Part shown: piece after piece, positions 37,902-48,500 of the stretch
Layout of the letters: the number at the start of each line of letters is the position of its first letter
Position numbering within the stretch: the first letter of the stretch is position 1
Assembly: GCF_940807255.1 (NCBI RefSeq)
Contig: NZ_CALNWY010000010.1
Span: 62,001-126,000 of the forward strand
Origin: Mixta sp. Marseille-Q2659
GTDB lineage: Bacteria; Pseudomonadota; Gammaproteobacteria; Enterobacterales; Enterobacteriaceae
Length of the DNA: 64,000 bases
Direction of reading: 5' to 3'
Translations under genes and position numbers: made by a program
The notes under the pieces: model-generated
Told to the model about the DNA's origin: nothing
Databases searched by the model: none
The model's input: only the letters and a program-made list of their open reading frames with translations

Positions 37902-38660
37902 ATGGATCACGCTATTTATACCGCCATGGGCGCGGCAAGTCAGACGCTCAATATGCAGTCGGTGACGGCCAGCAACCTGGCCAACGCCTCAACGCCGGGT
38001 TTTCGTGCGCAGCTCAGCGCGCTGCGTGCGGTGCCGGTAGAAGGCTTATCGCTGCCGACGCGCACGCTGGTCGCCGCGTCAACGCCGGGCGCCGATATGA
38101 CGCCGGGCGCCCTTGATTATACGCAGCGTCCGCTCGACGTTGCGGTACAGCAGGATGGCTGGCTGGCGGTACAAACGGCAGATGGCACGGAAGCCTATAC
38201 CCGCAACGGCAATATGCAGATCAGCCCGACCGGGCAGCTGACCATTCAGGGTCATCCGGTGATGGGCGACGGTGGTCCGATTGCGGTGCCGCAGGCGGCG
38301 GAAATCACCATCGCCGCCGACGGCACCATTACCGCGCTGAATCCGGGCGATGAGCCTAACGCGACGGTACAGCTGGGACGTTTGAAGCTGGTTAAGGCTA
38401 CGGGGCAGGAAGTGGTGCGCGGCGATGACGGCATGTTTCGTCTGAGTCCGGCGGCGCAGGCCCAGCGCGGCGCGGTGCTGCCTAACGATGCGACGGTGCA
38501 GGTAATGCCCGGCGTGCTGGAAGGCAGCAACGTCAAGCCCGTAGCAACCATGGTTGACATGATTGCCAACGCCCGCCGCTTTGAGATGCAGATGAAAGTC
38601 ATCTCCAGCGTCGATGAAAACGAACAACGCGCCAACCAGCTGCTCAACATGACCAGCTAA
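37902..38660 (+). CDS. flgF: Flagellar rod protein FlgF
   Basis: A 252-residue proximal rod protein. It has [20 protein letters not shown] and the [15 protein letters not shown] motif at the N-terminus, [15 protein letters not shown] in the middle and [23 protein letters not shown] near the C-terminus. Confidence 0.95.
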   Translation: MDHAIYTAMGAASQTLNMQSVTASNLANASTPGFRAQLSALRAVPVEGLSLPTRTLVAASTPGADMTPGALDYTQRPLDVAVQQDGWLAVQTADGTEAYTRNGNMQISPTGQLTIQGHPVMGDGGPIAVPQAAEITIAADGTITALNPGDEPNATVQLGRLKLVKATGQEVVRGDDGMFRLSPAAQAQRGAVLPNDATVQVMPGVLEGSNVKPVATMVDMIANARRFEMQMKVISSVDENEQRANQLLNMTS

Positions 38661-38677
38661 GGCAAGAGGAAAACAGC

Positions 38678-39460
38678 ATGATCAGCTCCTTATGGATCGC
38701 TAAAACCGGACTTGATGCCCAGCAAACCAATATGGACGTCATCTCCAACAACCTGGCCAACGTCAGCACCAACGGCTTTAAGCGTTCGCGCGCGGTCTTT
38801 GAAGATCTAATGTATCAGACCATGCGTCAGCCGGGCGCTCAGTCTTCTGAGCAGACCACGCTGCCGTCAGGTTTGCAGATCGGTACCGGCGTGCGTCCGG
38901 TTGCCACCGAGCGTCTGCATACGCAGGGCAACCTGTCGAAAACCGACAACTCGAAAGATGTGGCGATTAACGGCCAGGGCTTTTTCCAGGTACAGCTGCC
39001 GGACGGTACTGCAGCCTATACCCGCGACGGTTCGTTCCAGGTGGATCAGAACGGTCAGCTGGTGACCAACGCCGGTTTCCCGGTGCAGCCTGGTATTACC
39101 ATTCCATCTAACGCCCTGAGCATTACTATCGGGCGCGACGGCGTAGTCAGCGTCACCCAGCAGGGCCAGACGCAGCCGGTACAGGTTGGTCAGCTGACGC
39201 TGAGTACCTTTATCAACGATACCGGCCTCGAAAGCATGGGCGAGAACCTTTACAAGGAAACCCAGGCTTCCGGCGCGCCGACCGATAGCACGCCAGGTCT
39301 GAACGGCGCCGGTCTGCTCTATCAGGGCTATGTTGAAACCTCGAACGTCAACGTAGCGGAAGAGCTGGTCAGCATGATCCAGACGCAGCGCGCCTATGAG
39401 ATCAACAGTAAAGCTATTACCACCTCCGATCAGATGCTGCAGAAACTGACGCAGGTATAA
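38678..39460 (+). CDS. flgG: Flagellar distal rod protein FlgG
   Basis: A 260-residue distal rod protein with [20 protein letters not shown] at the start, [23 protein letters not shown] near residues 22-44, and [21 protein letters not shown] near the end. Highly conserved through its length. Confidence 0.96.
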   Translation: MISSLWIAKTGLDAQQTNMDVISNNLANVSTNGFKRSRAVFEDLMYQTMRQPGAQSSEQTTLPSGLQIGTGVRPVATERLHTQGNLSKTDNSKDVAINGQGFFQVQLPDGTAAYTRDGSFQVDQNGQLVTNAGFPVQPGITIPSNALSITIGRDGVVSVTQQGQTQPVQVGQLTLSTFINDTGLESMGENLYKETQASGAPTDSTPGLNGAGLLYQGYVETSNVNVAEELVSMIQTQRAYEINSKAITTSDQMLQKLTQV

Positions 39461-39487
39461 CGGCAATAAGCGCGCTCAGGCGCGGAC

Positions 39488-39509
39488 TGGCGGGGCGCAG
39501 GCCCCGCCA
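39488..39509 (+). other. Hairpin between flgG and flgH inside the operon
   Basis: TGGCGGGGC (39488-39496) and GCCCCGCCA (39501-39509) form a 9-bp GC-rich stem with a GCAG loop. No T-run follows, so it more likely tunes mRNA stability or read-through than ends the transcript. Confidence 0.6.
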
Positions 39510-39524
39510 ACCCAAAGTTAAATA

Positions 39525-40247
39525 ATGAAAGGTATACACGTCGTGGCGAAGCAATTCACATTCAAGCCTGGACATTTGGTTATCGCCACCTTGGTGATGA
39601 CTCTTAACGGTTGTGCCCTTGTTCCCCGTACACCGCTGGTCACCGGCCCGACAACGGCTCAGCCGCTGCCCGCTTCGCCGCCCGTGGTAAACGGTTCTAT
39701 TTTCCAGGGGGTGATGCCGATGAGCTACGGCTATCAGCCTCTGTTTGAAGATCGTCGTCCGCGCAATATCGGCGACACCCTCACTATCGTGCTGCAGGAA
39801 AACGTCAGCGCCAGCAAGAGTTCCTCGGCTAATGCCAGCCGCGACGGCAGCGCCAGTCTTGGCCTGACCGCCGTACCGCGTGCGCTGGAAGGCCTGCTGG
39901 GTGGCAACAAGACCTCGCTGGATGGCGAAGGCAAAAATGATTTCGCAGGTAAGGGCGGCGCTTCCGCGAATAACACCTTTACCGGCACCATTACCGTTAC
40001 CGTCAATCAGGTACTGCCGAACGGCAACCTGAATGTCGTCGGTGAGAAACAGATCGAGATCAACCAGGGCACCGAGTTTATTCGCTTCTCTGGCGTGGTT
40101 AACCCGCGCACCATCAGTGGCAACAATACCGTGGTGTCAACGCAGGTGGCCGACGCCCGCATCGAATATGTCGGTAACGGCTATATCAACGAAGCGCAGA
40201 ACATGGGTTGGCTGCAGCGCTTCTTCCTGAACATCTCACCGATGTAA
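39525..40247 (+). CDS. flgH: Flagellar L-ring lipoprotein FlgH
   Basis: A 240-residue outer-membrane lipoprotein that forms the L ring. The lipobox is LNGC; then [20 protein letters not shown] and [20 protein letters not shown] match E. coli closely. The ATG at 39525 lacks a good ribosome site; a GTG six codons later (39543) has AAAGG upstream and gives a more usual signal peptide, so the start is uncertain. Confidence 0.93.
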   Translation: MKGIHVVAKQFTFKPGHLVIATLVMTLNGCALVPRTPLVTGPTTAQPLPASPPVVNGSIFQGVMPMSYGYQPLFEDRRPRNIGDTLTIVLQENVSASKSSSANASRDGSASLGLTAVPRALEGLLGGNKTSLDGEGKNDFAGKGGASANNTFTGTITVTVNQVLPNGNLNVVGEKQIEINQGTEFIRFSGVVNPRTISGNNTVVSTQVADARIEYVGNGYINEAQNMGWLQRFFLNISPM

Positions 40248-40256
40248 GAGGCTTTT

Positions 40257-41366
40257 ATGTCACAGTCACGCATTATTCGTTTCGCGCTCTCCCTGCTGCT
40301 GCTCGGTGTTAGCGCTGTAGCAAGTGCCGATCGTATCCGCGATCTCACCACCATTCAGGGCGTTCGCGATAACCAGCTGATCGGCTACGGTCTGGTGGTG
40401 GGCCTCGACGGCACCGGCGACCAGACGGCACAAACGCCGTTTACCACCCAGTCGCTCAATAACATGCTGTCACAGCTGGGCATTACCGTACCGACCGGCA
40501 CCAATATGCAGCTGAAAAACGTGGCGGCGGTAATGGTGACCGCCAATCTGCCGCCTTTTGGCCGTCAGGGACAGCAGATCGACGTGGTGGTTTCCTCCCT
40601 GGGCAACGCCAAAAGCCTGCGCGGCGGTACGCTGATTATGACGCCGCTGAAAGGCGTCGATAACCAGGTTTACGCGCTGGCGCAGGGCAACATTCTGGTC
40701 GGCGGCGCGGGCGCATCGGCAGGCGGCTCCAGCGTCCAGGTCAACCAACTGAACGGCGGACGCATTACCGGCGGCGCGACCATTGAACGTGAAATCCAGA
40801 GCAACTTCGGCAGCCAGGGCACCATCAATCTGCAGCTGAATGAAGAAGATTTCAGCATGGCGCAGCGCATCAGCGACGCGATTAACAGCCGTGGCTACGG
40901 CGTGGCGCAGGCGCTGGACGCCCGTACCGTACAGGTTCGCGCGCCGATGAATAACAGCTCACAGGTGCGCCTGCTGGCTGATATTCAGAATATCGACGTG
41001 GCGGTCGCGGTGCAGGATGCCAAAGTGATCATCAACTCGCGTACCGGCTCGGTGGTAATGAACCGCGAAGTCTCGCTCAGCTCTTGTGCGGTAGCGCAGG
41101 GCAACCTGTCGGTCACGGTAAACCAGCAGCAGAACGTCAGCCAGCCTGACACGCCGCTGGCCGGTGGACAGACGGTGGTCACGCCGCAAACCCAGATCGA
41201 TATGCGTCAGGAAGGCGGCGCGTTGCAGCGCGTGAACGCCAGCGCCAACCTGAACAGCGTGGTACGTGCGCTGAACGCCCTTGGCGCAACGCCAATGGAT
41301 CTGATGTCGATTCTTCAGTCAATGCAGAGCGCGGGCTGTCTGCGCGCCAAACTGGAAATTATCTGA
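40257..41366 (+). CDS. flgI: Flagellar P-ring protein FlgI
   Basis: A 369-residue periplasmic ring protein. Signal peptide ends VASA before [21 protein letters not shown]. Conserved [27 protein letters not shown] and the C-terminal [21 protein letters not shown] are present. AGAGG precedes the ATG. Its TGA overlaps the flgJ ATG. Confidence 0.96.
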   Translation: MSQSRIIRFALSLLLLGVSAVASADRIRDLTTIQGVRDNQLIGYGLVVGLDGTGDQTAQTPFTTQSLNNMLSQLGITVPTGTNMQLKNVAAVMVTANLPPFGRQGQQIDVVVSSLGNAKSLRGGTLIMTPLKGVDNQVYALAQGNILVGGAGASAGGSSVQVNQLNGGRITGGATIEREIQSNFGSQGTINLQLNEEDFSMAQRISDAINSRGYGVAQALDARTVQVRAPMNNSSQVRLLADIQNIDVAVAVQDAKVIINSRTGSVVMNREVSLSSCAVAQGNLSVTVNQQQNVSQPDTPLAGGQTVVTPQTQIDMRQEGGALQRVNASANLNSVVRALNALGATPMDLMSILQSMQSAGCLRAKLEII

Positions 41367-42334
41367 TGAATGATACGCAATCTGTAATGAGCGCGGCCTA
41401 TGACAGCCAGGCGCTCAACAATCTGAAACGTCAGGCCAGCAGCGATCCGCAGGGAAAAGCGCTGCAGGTGGCGAAGCAGGTGGAAGGCATGTTCGTACAG
41501 ATGATGCTGAAGAGCATGCGTCAAGCGCTGCCGCAGGAAGGGCTGCTCAGCACTGAACAGACGCGGATGTTCACTTCAATGTATGACCAGCAGATTGCGC
41601 AGGAGATGGGCAATAAAGGTCTGGGGCTGGCGGATGTCATCGTCAAGCAGATGATGCCAGCCCAGGCACCGGATGAAAGCGCGGGCACCGTACCAATGCC
41701 GCTTGACCGTTCGGTGGTGATCAATACGCTGCTGCCGCGACAGCTGGAACAGGTGCAGACGCAGATGGCGCAAATGGTGCAGCGCGCGGTACCGAAACTG
41801 CCGCAGCCCACCGCCACGGCACCGCTGAGCGGCGACAGTAGCGATTTTATCGCCAAACTGACGCAGCCCGCGCAGCTCGCCAGTCAGCAGACCGGCATTC
41901 CTCACCAACTGATCCTCGCCCAGGCGGCGCTGGAATCAGGCTGGGGACAGCGACAGATCATGACGCAGGACGGCAAGCCGAGCTACAACCTGTTCGGCAT
42001 TAAGGCCACCGGCAGCTGGCAGGGGAAAACCACTGAAATCACCACCACCGAATATGAAAACGGCGTGGCGAAAAAAGTGAAGGCAGCGTTCCGTGTCTAT
42101 GACTCCTATATCGATGCGCTGGCTGACTATGCCAACCTGCTCAGCAAAAACCCGCGTTACGAGAAAGTAACGACGGCGAAAACGGCGGAAGAGGGCGCGC
42201 ATGCCCTGCAGGAAGCGGGCTATGCGACCGATCCGAAATACGCCAAAAAGCTGGTAGGCATGATTCAGCAGTTTAAAAGTTTGGGTGAAAAAGTCGCCAA
42301 AGCTTACGGTAGCGAAATCGGCGATCTGTTCTGA
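41366..42334 (+). CDS. flgJ: Peptidoglycan hydrolase/rod cap FlgJ
   Basis: A 322-residue dual protein: the N-terminal half (MSAAYDSQALNNLKRQA, then QVEGMFVQMMLKSMRQALP) caps the growing rod; the C-terminal half is a glucosaminidase that opens the wall for the rod, with ALESGWGQRQ (catalytic Glu near residue 190) and YNLFGIKATGSWQG. It overlaps flgI by one base. Confidence 0.95.
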   Translation: MNDTQSVMSAAYDSQALNNLKRQASSDPQGKALQVAKQVEGMFVQMMLKSMRQALPQEGLLSTEQTRMFTSMYDQQIAQEMGNKGLGLADVIVKQMMPAQAPDESAGTVPMPLDRSVVINTLLPRQLEQVQTQMAQMVQRAVPKLPQPTATAPLSGDSSDFIAKLTQPAQLASQQTGIPHQLILAQAALESGWGQRQIMTQDGKPSYNLFGIKATGSWQGKTTEITTTEYENGVAKKVKAAFRVYDSYIDALADYANLLSKNPRYEKVTTAKTAEEGAHALQEAGYATDPKYAKKLVGMIQQFKSLGEKVAKAYGSEIGDLF

Positions 42335-42342
42335 TTTTTTAC

Positions 42343-42369
42343 TCAAGTTTCACTTAAGCACGCCGATAA
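42343..42369 (+). promoter_or_regulatory. Sigma-28 (FliA) promoter of flgKL
   Basis: TCAA (42343-42346), 15 bases, then GCCGATAA (42362-42369) fit the FliA consensus TAAA-N15-GCCGATAA with one mismatch, about 90 bp before flgK. Confidence 0.9.
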
Positions 42370-42459
42370 CCAAAACAGGCCAGAAAGCGCGCGAAGCGCT
42401 TGCGGCACCCGATTCGTTGAATGCCGCCCGGTGCGTTACCGGGGCAAAAAGGAACCGAC

Positions 42460-44100
42460 ATGTCCAGCTTAATTAACTCCGCAATGAGCGGGCTGAGCGC
42501 CGCGCAGGCTGCGCTGAATACCACCAGCAATAACATCAGCAATTACAATGTGGCCGGGTATTCACGTCAGACGGCCGTGCTGTCCTCGCAGCCAAGCACC
42601 CTGAACGGTGGCAACTATTACGGTAACGGCGTGACCATCAGCAGCGTTCACCGCGAGTATGATGAGTTTATTACCGGGCAGCTGCGCAGCGCCTCGGCGC
42701 AAAACAGCGGGATTACCACCCAGTACAACCAGATTTCTAATATCGACGATCTGATGTCTTCGTCTTCCAACAGCCTGTCAACCACGCTGTCGGACTTCTT
42801 TACCAACGTGCAGAACGTGGTGAGCAACGCCAACGATCCCTCGGCGCGTCAGACGCTGCTGGGCAAAGCGGATGGACTGGTTAACCAGTTTAAGGTGACC
42901 GATCAATATCTGCGTAATATGGATGCCAGCATCAATACCAGCATATCTTCGTCCGTTGAGCAGATTAATAGCTACTCCAGCCAGATTGCTAACCTGAACA
43001 CTCAGATCGGCAAACTGCAGGCGGCGGGCGCGGGTGCCGATCCCAACAGCCTGCTGGATCAGCGCGATGCACTGGTCAGCAAGCTGAACGACCTGGTAGG
43101 CGTCAGCGTTTCCCAGCAGGACGGCAGCTATATCGTCTCGATGTCAAACGGCCTGGCGCTGGTGAACGGTGCCGATACGCGTCAGCTGGTGGCGATGACT
43201 GCCAGCAACGATCCGACGCGCACGACGGTCGGCTATGTAGATAAAACCGCGGGCAACGTTGAGATCCCTGAAAGCCTGGTCAGCACCGGCTCGCTGGGCG
43301 GTCTGCTGAAGTTTCGTACCGAAGATCTCGATCCCGCACGCAATAAGCTTAACCAGCTGGCGTTGAATTTCGCCGACAGCTTTAACACGCAGCATAAAGC
43401 GGGCTTCGACAGCGAAGGCAACGCCGGTACCGATTTCTTTACCATCGGCGGCCCGACCGTGGTCAGCAACAGCAAAAACGGCTCTACCGCGGCGCTAACC
43501 GCCAGCTGGAGCGATACCAGTAAGGCGCAGGCCACCGATTATAAGGTGAGCTGGGACGGCAGCAACTGGAACGTTAAACGCCTGTCAGACAATACCAGCG
43601 TCAGCGCGACCCTGGATGCGAATGGCAAGCTCAATTTCGACGGCTTACAGCTTACGCCTTCCGGCACGCCAGCCGCCAATGACAGCTTTATCGTTAAGCC
43701 GGTCAGCAACGCTATCGTGAATATGGGCGTGGCGATTACCAATGAAGCGCAAATCGCGGCTGCCGGTTCGGCAACGGGCGGGGAAAGCGATAACCGTAAC
43801 GCCCAGAGCCTGCTTGATTTGCAGAGCAAGAATCTGGTCAACGGCAACGCGACGCTGGCGCAGGGTTATGCCAGCCTGGTGAGCGACATCGGTAACAAAA
43901 CCAATACGCTAAAAACCACCAGCGAAACGCAGACGAACGTGGTGACGCAGCTGACCAACCGCCAGCAGTCGGTATCGGGCGTTAACCTTGATGAAGAGTA
44001 CGTGAACCTGCAGCGCTATCAGCAATATTACATGGCGAATGCGCAGGTCCTGCAGACGGCGTCGGCTATTTTTGATGCCTTGATCAGCATCCGTGGCTAA
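42460..44100 (+). CDS. flgK: Flagellar hook-associated protein 1, FlgK
   Basis: A 546-residue hook-filament junction protein. N-terminal SSLINSAMSGLSAAQAALNT and SNNISNYNVAGYSRQ, and C-terminal VNLDEEYVNLQRYQQYYMAN are conserved; the middle is Ser/Asn/Thr-rich. The start at 42460 has AAAAAGGAAC upstream and matches E. coli; an in-frame ATG 13 codons earlier is rejected. Needs FlgN for export. Confidence 0.95.
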   Translation: MSSLINSAMSGLSAAQAALNTTSNNISNYNVAGYSRQTAVLSSQPSTLNGGNYYGNGVTISSVHREYDEFITGQLRSASAQNSGITTQYNQISNIDDLMSSSSNSLSTTLSDFFTNVQNVVSNANDPSARQTLLGKADGLVNQFKVTDQYLRNMDASINTSISSSVEQINSYSSQIANLNTQIGKLQAAGAGADPNSLLDQRDALVSKLNDLVGVSVSQQDGSYIVSMSNGLALVNGADTRQLVAMTASNDPTRTTVGYVDKTAGNVEIPESLVSTGSLGGLLKFRTEDLDPARNKLNQLALNFADSFNTQHKAGFDSEGNAGTDFFTIGGPTVVSNSKNGSTAALTASWSDTSKAQATDYKVSWDGSNWNVKRLSDNTSVSATLDANGKLNFDGLQLTPSGTPAANDSFIVKPVSNAIVNMGVAITNEAQIAAAGSATGGESDNRNAQSLLDLQSKNLVNGNATLAQGYASLVSDIGNKTNTLKTTSETQTNVVTQLTNRQQSVSGVNLDEEYVNLQRYQQYYMANAQVLQTASAIFDALISIRG

Positions 44101-44125
44101 TTGAATTGATGAAGGAATAACCACC

Positions 44126-45091
44126 ATGCGACTCAGTACCAGCATGATGTATGACCAGCAGATGCGCGGCGTGACCAACGCCCAGTCGAGCTGGCTGAAA
44201 GCGGGCGAACAGCTCTCTACCGGCAAACGCGTGATTAACCCATCGGACGATCCGCTGGCCGCCGCGCAGGCCGTGGTGCTTTCGCAGGCACAGGCAGAGA
44301 ACAGCCAGTATCAGCTGGCGCGCAACTTCGCCACCCAGAGCGTTTCGCTGGAAGAAAGCACGCTGCAAAACGTGACCTCGGCGGTGCAGAGCGCGCAGAC
44401 GCTGGTTATTTCCGCAGGCAACGGCGCACTTTCTGATGATGACCGCGCCTCCTATGCGACCCAGCTGGAAGGTGTGCGCGATCAGCTGCTCAACCTGGCT
44501 AACAGTACCGATGGCAACGGACGCTATATTTTTGCCGGTTATAAAAGCGACAGCGCACCCTTTACCGAAGATGCCAACGGCAACGTAGTTTATAACGGCG
44601 GTACCGATGCGATTAAGCAGAAAGTCGATGCCAGCCGTACGATGGCCACCAGCCATACCGGCGAACAGGTATTTATGTCTGTAACCAGCAACGCGGTGGC
44701 CGAGCCAAACGGCGGCACCAGCGAAAAGAATATTTTCGCTACGCTGGATGCGGCCATCAGCGCGCTGAAACAGCCGATTCAGAATGGTGATGATGCGACG
44801 AAAGCCGCATCGAAAGATGCGCTGGATAAGGCAACACGCGGCCTGAGCAACTCGCTGAACAATATTCTGGCAGTACGTTCCGAGCTGGGTACGCAGCTGG
44901 ATGAGCTGGAGAAACTGGATAGTCTGGGCGAGGATCGCAGCACCTTGCAGGCAACAAAAATGAGCAACCTGGTGGATGTGGATTACACCAGCGCGATCTC
45001 GATTTATACCATGCAGCAGCAGGCGCTGCAGGCTTCTTATAAGACTTTCAGCGATATGTCGCAGATGTCTCTGTTCCAGATGAACAGCTAA
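44126..45091 (+). CDS. flgL: Flagellar hook-associated protein 3, FlgL
   Basis: A 321-residue flagellin-like junction protein. N-terminal MRLSTSMMYDQQMRGVTNAQ and INPSDDPLAAAQAVVLSQAQ, and C-terminal DYTSAISIYTMQQQALQASY are conserved. GAAGGAAT precedes the start. It is followed by a strong terminator that ends the flagellar block. Confidence 0.95.
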   Translation: MRLSTSMMYDQQMRGVTNAQSSWLKAGEQLSTGKRVINPSDDPLAAAQAVVLSQAQAENSQYQLARNFATQSVSLEESTLQNVTSAVQSAQTLVISAGNGALSDDDRASYATQLEGVRDQLLNLANSTDGNGRYIFAGYKSDSAPFTEDANGNVVYNGGTDAIKQKVDASRTMATSHTGEQVFMSVTSNAVAEPNGGTSEKNIFATLDAAISALKQPIQNGDDATKAASKDALDKATRGLSNSLNNILAVRSELGTQLDELEKLDSLGEDRSTLQATKMSNLVDVDYTSAISIYTMQQQALQASYKTFSDMSQMSLFQMNS

Positions 45092-45136
45092 AAAATGAGT
45101 TTTTGAGCGTGCTTAAACCGGGCGCGTTCATTTTTC

Positions 45137-45176
45137 CCCGTCACCGATGGCTTATCGTCGCTGACGGGTTTTTTTT
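45137..45176 (+). terminator. Terminator of flgKL
   Basis: CCCGTCA (45137-45143) pairs with TGACGGG (45162-45168), with a smaller inner stem, and runs into eight T. Confidence 0.88.
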
Positions 45177-45318
45177 GCCCTGAAAACGGCGCAAGGCAGC
45201 GAGCAACAACGCGTCCGCGCTGGATACACCTGAAAATATTCGCCAGACGATGTTATATCGCCAGTCGTACAGGGAAGGCGGTTTGTTACGGGCTGCTATA
45301 CAAAAAGTGGCGGTTTTG

Positions 45319-45480
45319 CAGGAGTAACGGCGCGCTACAAAGGGCTTAAATATCGGCTCTGTCCAGAGTTACGGTGCCCTATGAGCAGGCGCCCAGCAAG
45401 GCTCAGATATTGGGCTTCTTTACAGGGCAACGGCGTGCTATGAACAAGCGTTCAGAAGAATTTCACAGGGGCAACGGTGG
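45319..45480. repeat. Degenerate repeat cluster, about four units
   Basis: A motif CAGG-(A/G)-(G)-x-AACGG-x-G appears at 45319, 45364 (CAGAGTTACGG), 45423 (CAGGGCAACGG) and 45466 (CAGGGGCAACGG), with starts 45, 59 and 43 bp apart. The longer flanks also align: (C/T)TATGA-AGGCG...GGCTCAGATATTGGGCTT beside CTACAAAGGGCTTAAATATCGGCTCT. Spacing and sequence are too loose for a CRISPR array. Confidence 0.5.
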
Positions 45481-45544
45481 GTGACGAATTGGAATCCTAA
45501 AAATCAGGCGTCGCGGTAAGCGGCAGATTCCTAAAACTTGCCAT

Positions 45545-45570
45545 AAAAAACCCCGGCCTGGGCCGGGGTT
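45545..45570 (-). terminator. Intrinsic terminator of rne
   Basis: On the minus strand AACCCCGGCC-CA-GGCCGGGGTT is followed by TTTT, a very stable stem. Confidence 0.92.
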
Positions 45571-45589
45571 GATATTAGCTTAATGGCTA

Positions 45590-48500
45590 TCAGGGTTTCG
45601 TGGCCGGGGCCGTTGCCTGATGGGTCGCGCTGTGGCCACCGGCGGCGCCTTTGCCTTCAAAATGGAAAGGCGGGCGCACCCAGTCGCTATGACGCGGCGC
45701 TTCCGGCTGCCATTCTGGAGCGGGCGCTTTCGTCATCGGCGCGCTGGCATGATACTTGCCAGCCATCAGCGAAGCCTGATTGACCGTCGATGCAGGCGCT
45801 GTATCACGTGCCGGAACCGGCGCATGCGGTTCGTTAACCGGCAGCGTCTCTTCCGGCTCAATGGCGGGCGCATTCAGCACCTGCTCAACCTGAGCGGCGA
45901 TTTCAGCGCTGACATCGTTGGCGCTGGCTTCGGCAACGTCGCTGGCCTGCTGTTCGGTAGCGTCAGATGCCGCCGCAGTCTGCTGCGTTTCCTGAGCTGC
46001 TTCAGCAACGACCGGCGCGGTTTCTACCGGAGTTGCCTTGGGAGCTTCCACGCCGGTTCCGCCTGCGCCGCAACCTGAGTCGCTTTGCTGGCTTCTTCTG
46101 CTGATTCTGCCTGCGTCGCAGCCTGAGCCGCTTTGCTGGCTTCATCCGCCGGCTCCGCCTGGGCGGCAACCTGAGCGGCGCGCGCTTCGGCAGCGGCTGG
46201 GATTACGGATGGCTCTTCATTGACCGGCACATCGATCGCCGACGTATCATGCGTATCTACCGGCGTTGCGGGCGCATCGGCCACCTGCTGCGGTGCTACT
46301 TCCTGTACTGCGTTCTGAGCCGCCACGGTCACCAGCGCTGATTGCTGTTCCGCATTCGCTTCGCTGGCGACGTCAGGTAACGCTACGGCAGCAGCGGTTT
46401 CGGTGCGATCGTAATCCGGCGTTGCCTGTTGCGCAGCGACATCCTGCTCATGTTCATTGCTGACCTGAACGACCGGGTAGCGCACCCAGACTTTACCTGA
46501 AGCCATTTCCGGCGAAGCGGCGGCACAGGCGATAGGCATCGGCGACTGCGTCGGGTAACGCTCGTCGCGGTAACGGCGACGACGCTGACCACTAACGCGC
46601 AGGTGACGCGGAGAACGACGCGAACGACGCGGCATATTGCCGTTGTCACGGTTTTCCTGTTCTTCCTGCTCTTCCGGCAGTGCTTGCGATTCTGCTGGCA
46701 GCGCTTCCTTAACCGGCGCGGCTTTTACCTCTTCGGTGACCGGTTTGGTCTCCGCAGTCTGCGCGCTTTCTACGCGAACTTTCTGGGCCAGCTGGCGCGG
46801 TTTGCGGCGCGGCATGACCTGAACGCGCTCTTCAGCGTTATCTTCGCTTTCTTCAACTGGCGCGGCCTGCTGCTCTTGCTGTGCGGCGGCTTTAGCAGCT
46901 TCCTGCTGCTGGCGGCGCTCTTCCTGGCGACGACGCTGACGTTCGGCACGCTGTTCGCGACGCTGCTGCTGCTGTTCTTCACGCTGCGCGCGCGCTTCAT
47001 CAGTCAGCGCATTCTGCGTCTCTTCACGCACCTCAGCATTAGCCTGCTGACGTTTGTTGTTACGACGCGGCTCTTCGCGCGTTTCACGGTTCTCACGCGC
47101 CTGTTGCGGGGCGTTTTCTCCGTTGCGATCGCGGTTACGATCGCGGCGATTGTTGTTACTGCGGCGATTGTTATTCGGACGGCGTTCACGCGGTTGCTGC
47201 GTGGACTCCTCGCTGGCGGGCTTCTCCTGCTGCGGTTGTTCAACCGTTGCGGAGGCGGCCGTTTCACCGGCAAACAGTTTTTTCAGGCCGCCAAACAGAC
47301 GTCCGATAAAACCGGTCTGGGCAGCAGGCTCTGCGACTTTTTTCGCTTCAACTGGCTGAGCCGTCGCTTTCTTCTCGCTAACTGCGGTTTCCTGCGGCGC
47401 AGGCGGCGCATCAGGCATCACAAAGGCGGCGAGGGCAGGCTGCTCAGGACGACGGCGTTCGGCCTGCTCATCTTCCGACGGCAGCGCCATTTCCGCTTCA
47501 TGCAGCTTCGGCAGATGATAGCTGAGGGTTTGCGTCTCTTCGCCGCTGCGCACGCGCAGCACGGAGTAGTGCGGCGTCTGCATCTGGTCGTTCGGGACGA
47601 TAATCGCGCGTACGCCGCCCTGACGTTTTTCGATGGCGCTTACGGCGTCACGTTTTTCGTTCAGCAGGTAAGAGGCGATCGGCACTGGAACAATGGCGTG
47701 AACTTCTTTGGTGTTCTCTTTCAGCGCTTCTTCTTCAATCAGACGCAGAATAGAGAGCGACAGCGATTCGTTATCGCGGATGGTGCCGGTTCCGCTACAG
47801 CGCGGGCAAACATGATGGCTTGACTCGCCCAGCGACGGGCTAAGGCGCTGGCGTGACATTTCCAGCAGGCCGAAGCGGGAGATATGGCTGATCTGAATGC
47901 GGGCGCGATCCTGACGTACCGCTTCACGCAGGCGGTTTTCTACCGCGCGCTGGTGGCGCACCGGCGTCATATCGATAAAGTCGATCACAATCAGGCCGCC
48001 GAGGTCGCGCAGACGCAGCTGGCGCGCGATTTCATCGGCTGCTTCAAGGTTGGTGTTAAAAGCTGTCTCTTCGATATCACCGCCGCGCGTGGCGCGCGCT
48101 GAGTTAATATCAATGGCAGTCAGCGCTTCGGTGCTGTCGATAACAATCGAGCCGCCGGAAGGCAGGCGCACTTCGCGCTGAAAAGCAGATTCGATCTGCG
48201 ATTCGATTTGGTAATGGCTGAACAGCGGGATTTCACCGGTGTACAGTTTAATTTTGCTACTGAAATCAGGACGGCCGAGGGCGGCGATATGCTGGCGCGC
48301 CAGATCCAGAACCTTCGGGTTATCGATCAGGATCTCGCCAATATCAGGGCGCAGATAGTCGCGGAAGGCGCGCACGATGACGTTGCTTTCCTGATGAATC
48401 AGGAAAGGCGCCGGGCGGCTGTCTGCCGCTTTCTTGATCGCTTCCCAATGCTTCAGACGGAAGCTCAAATCCCACTGCAGCGCTTCGGCGGATTTTCCGA

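Larger units (their letters stand above)
45092..45589. other. 498-bp region between flgL and rne
   Basis: No gene seen. It holds the flgKL terminator at its left, the rne terminator at its right and a degenerate repeat cluster between them. Confidence 0.5.

Noticed and set aside
45319-45480. CRISPR-like array in the flgL-rne gap
   Set aside because: Units are short, divergent and irregularly spaced (43-59 bp), and no cas genes are nearby.
46603-47823. 406-residue frame antisense to rne
   Set aside because: Mirror of the Arg/Glu/Gln-rich RNase E codons; product is a Phe/Leu/Arg-rich low-complexity string with no start signal.
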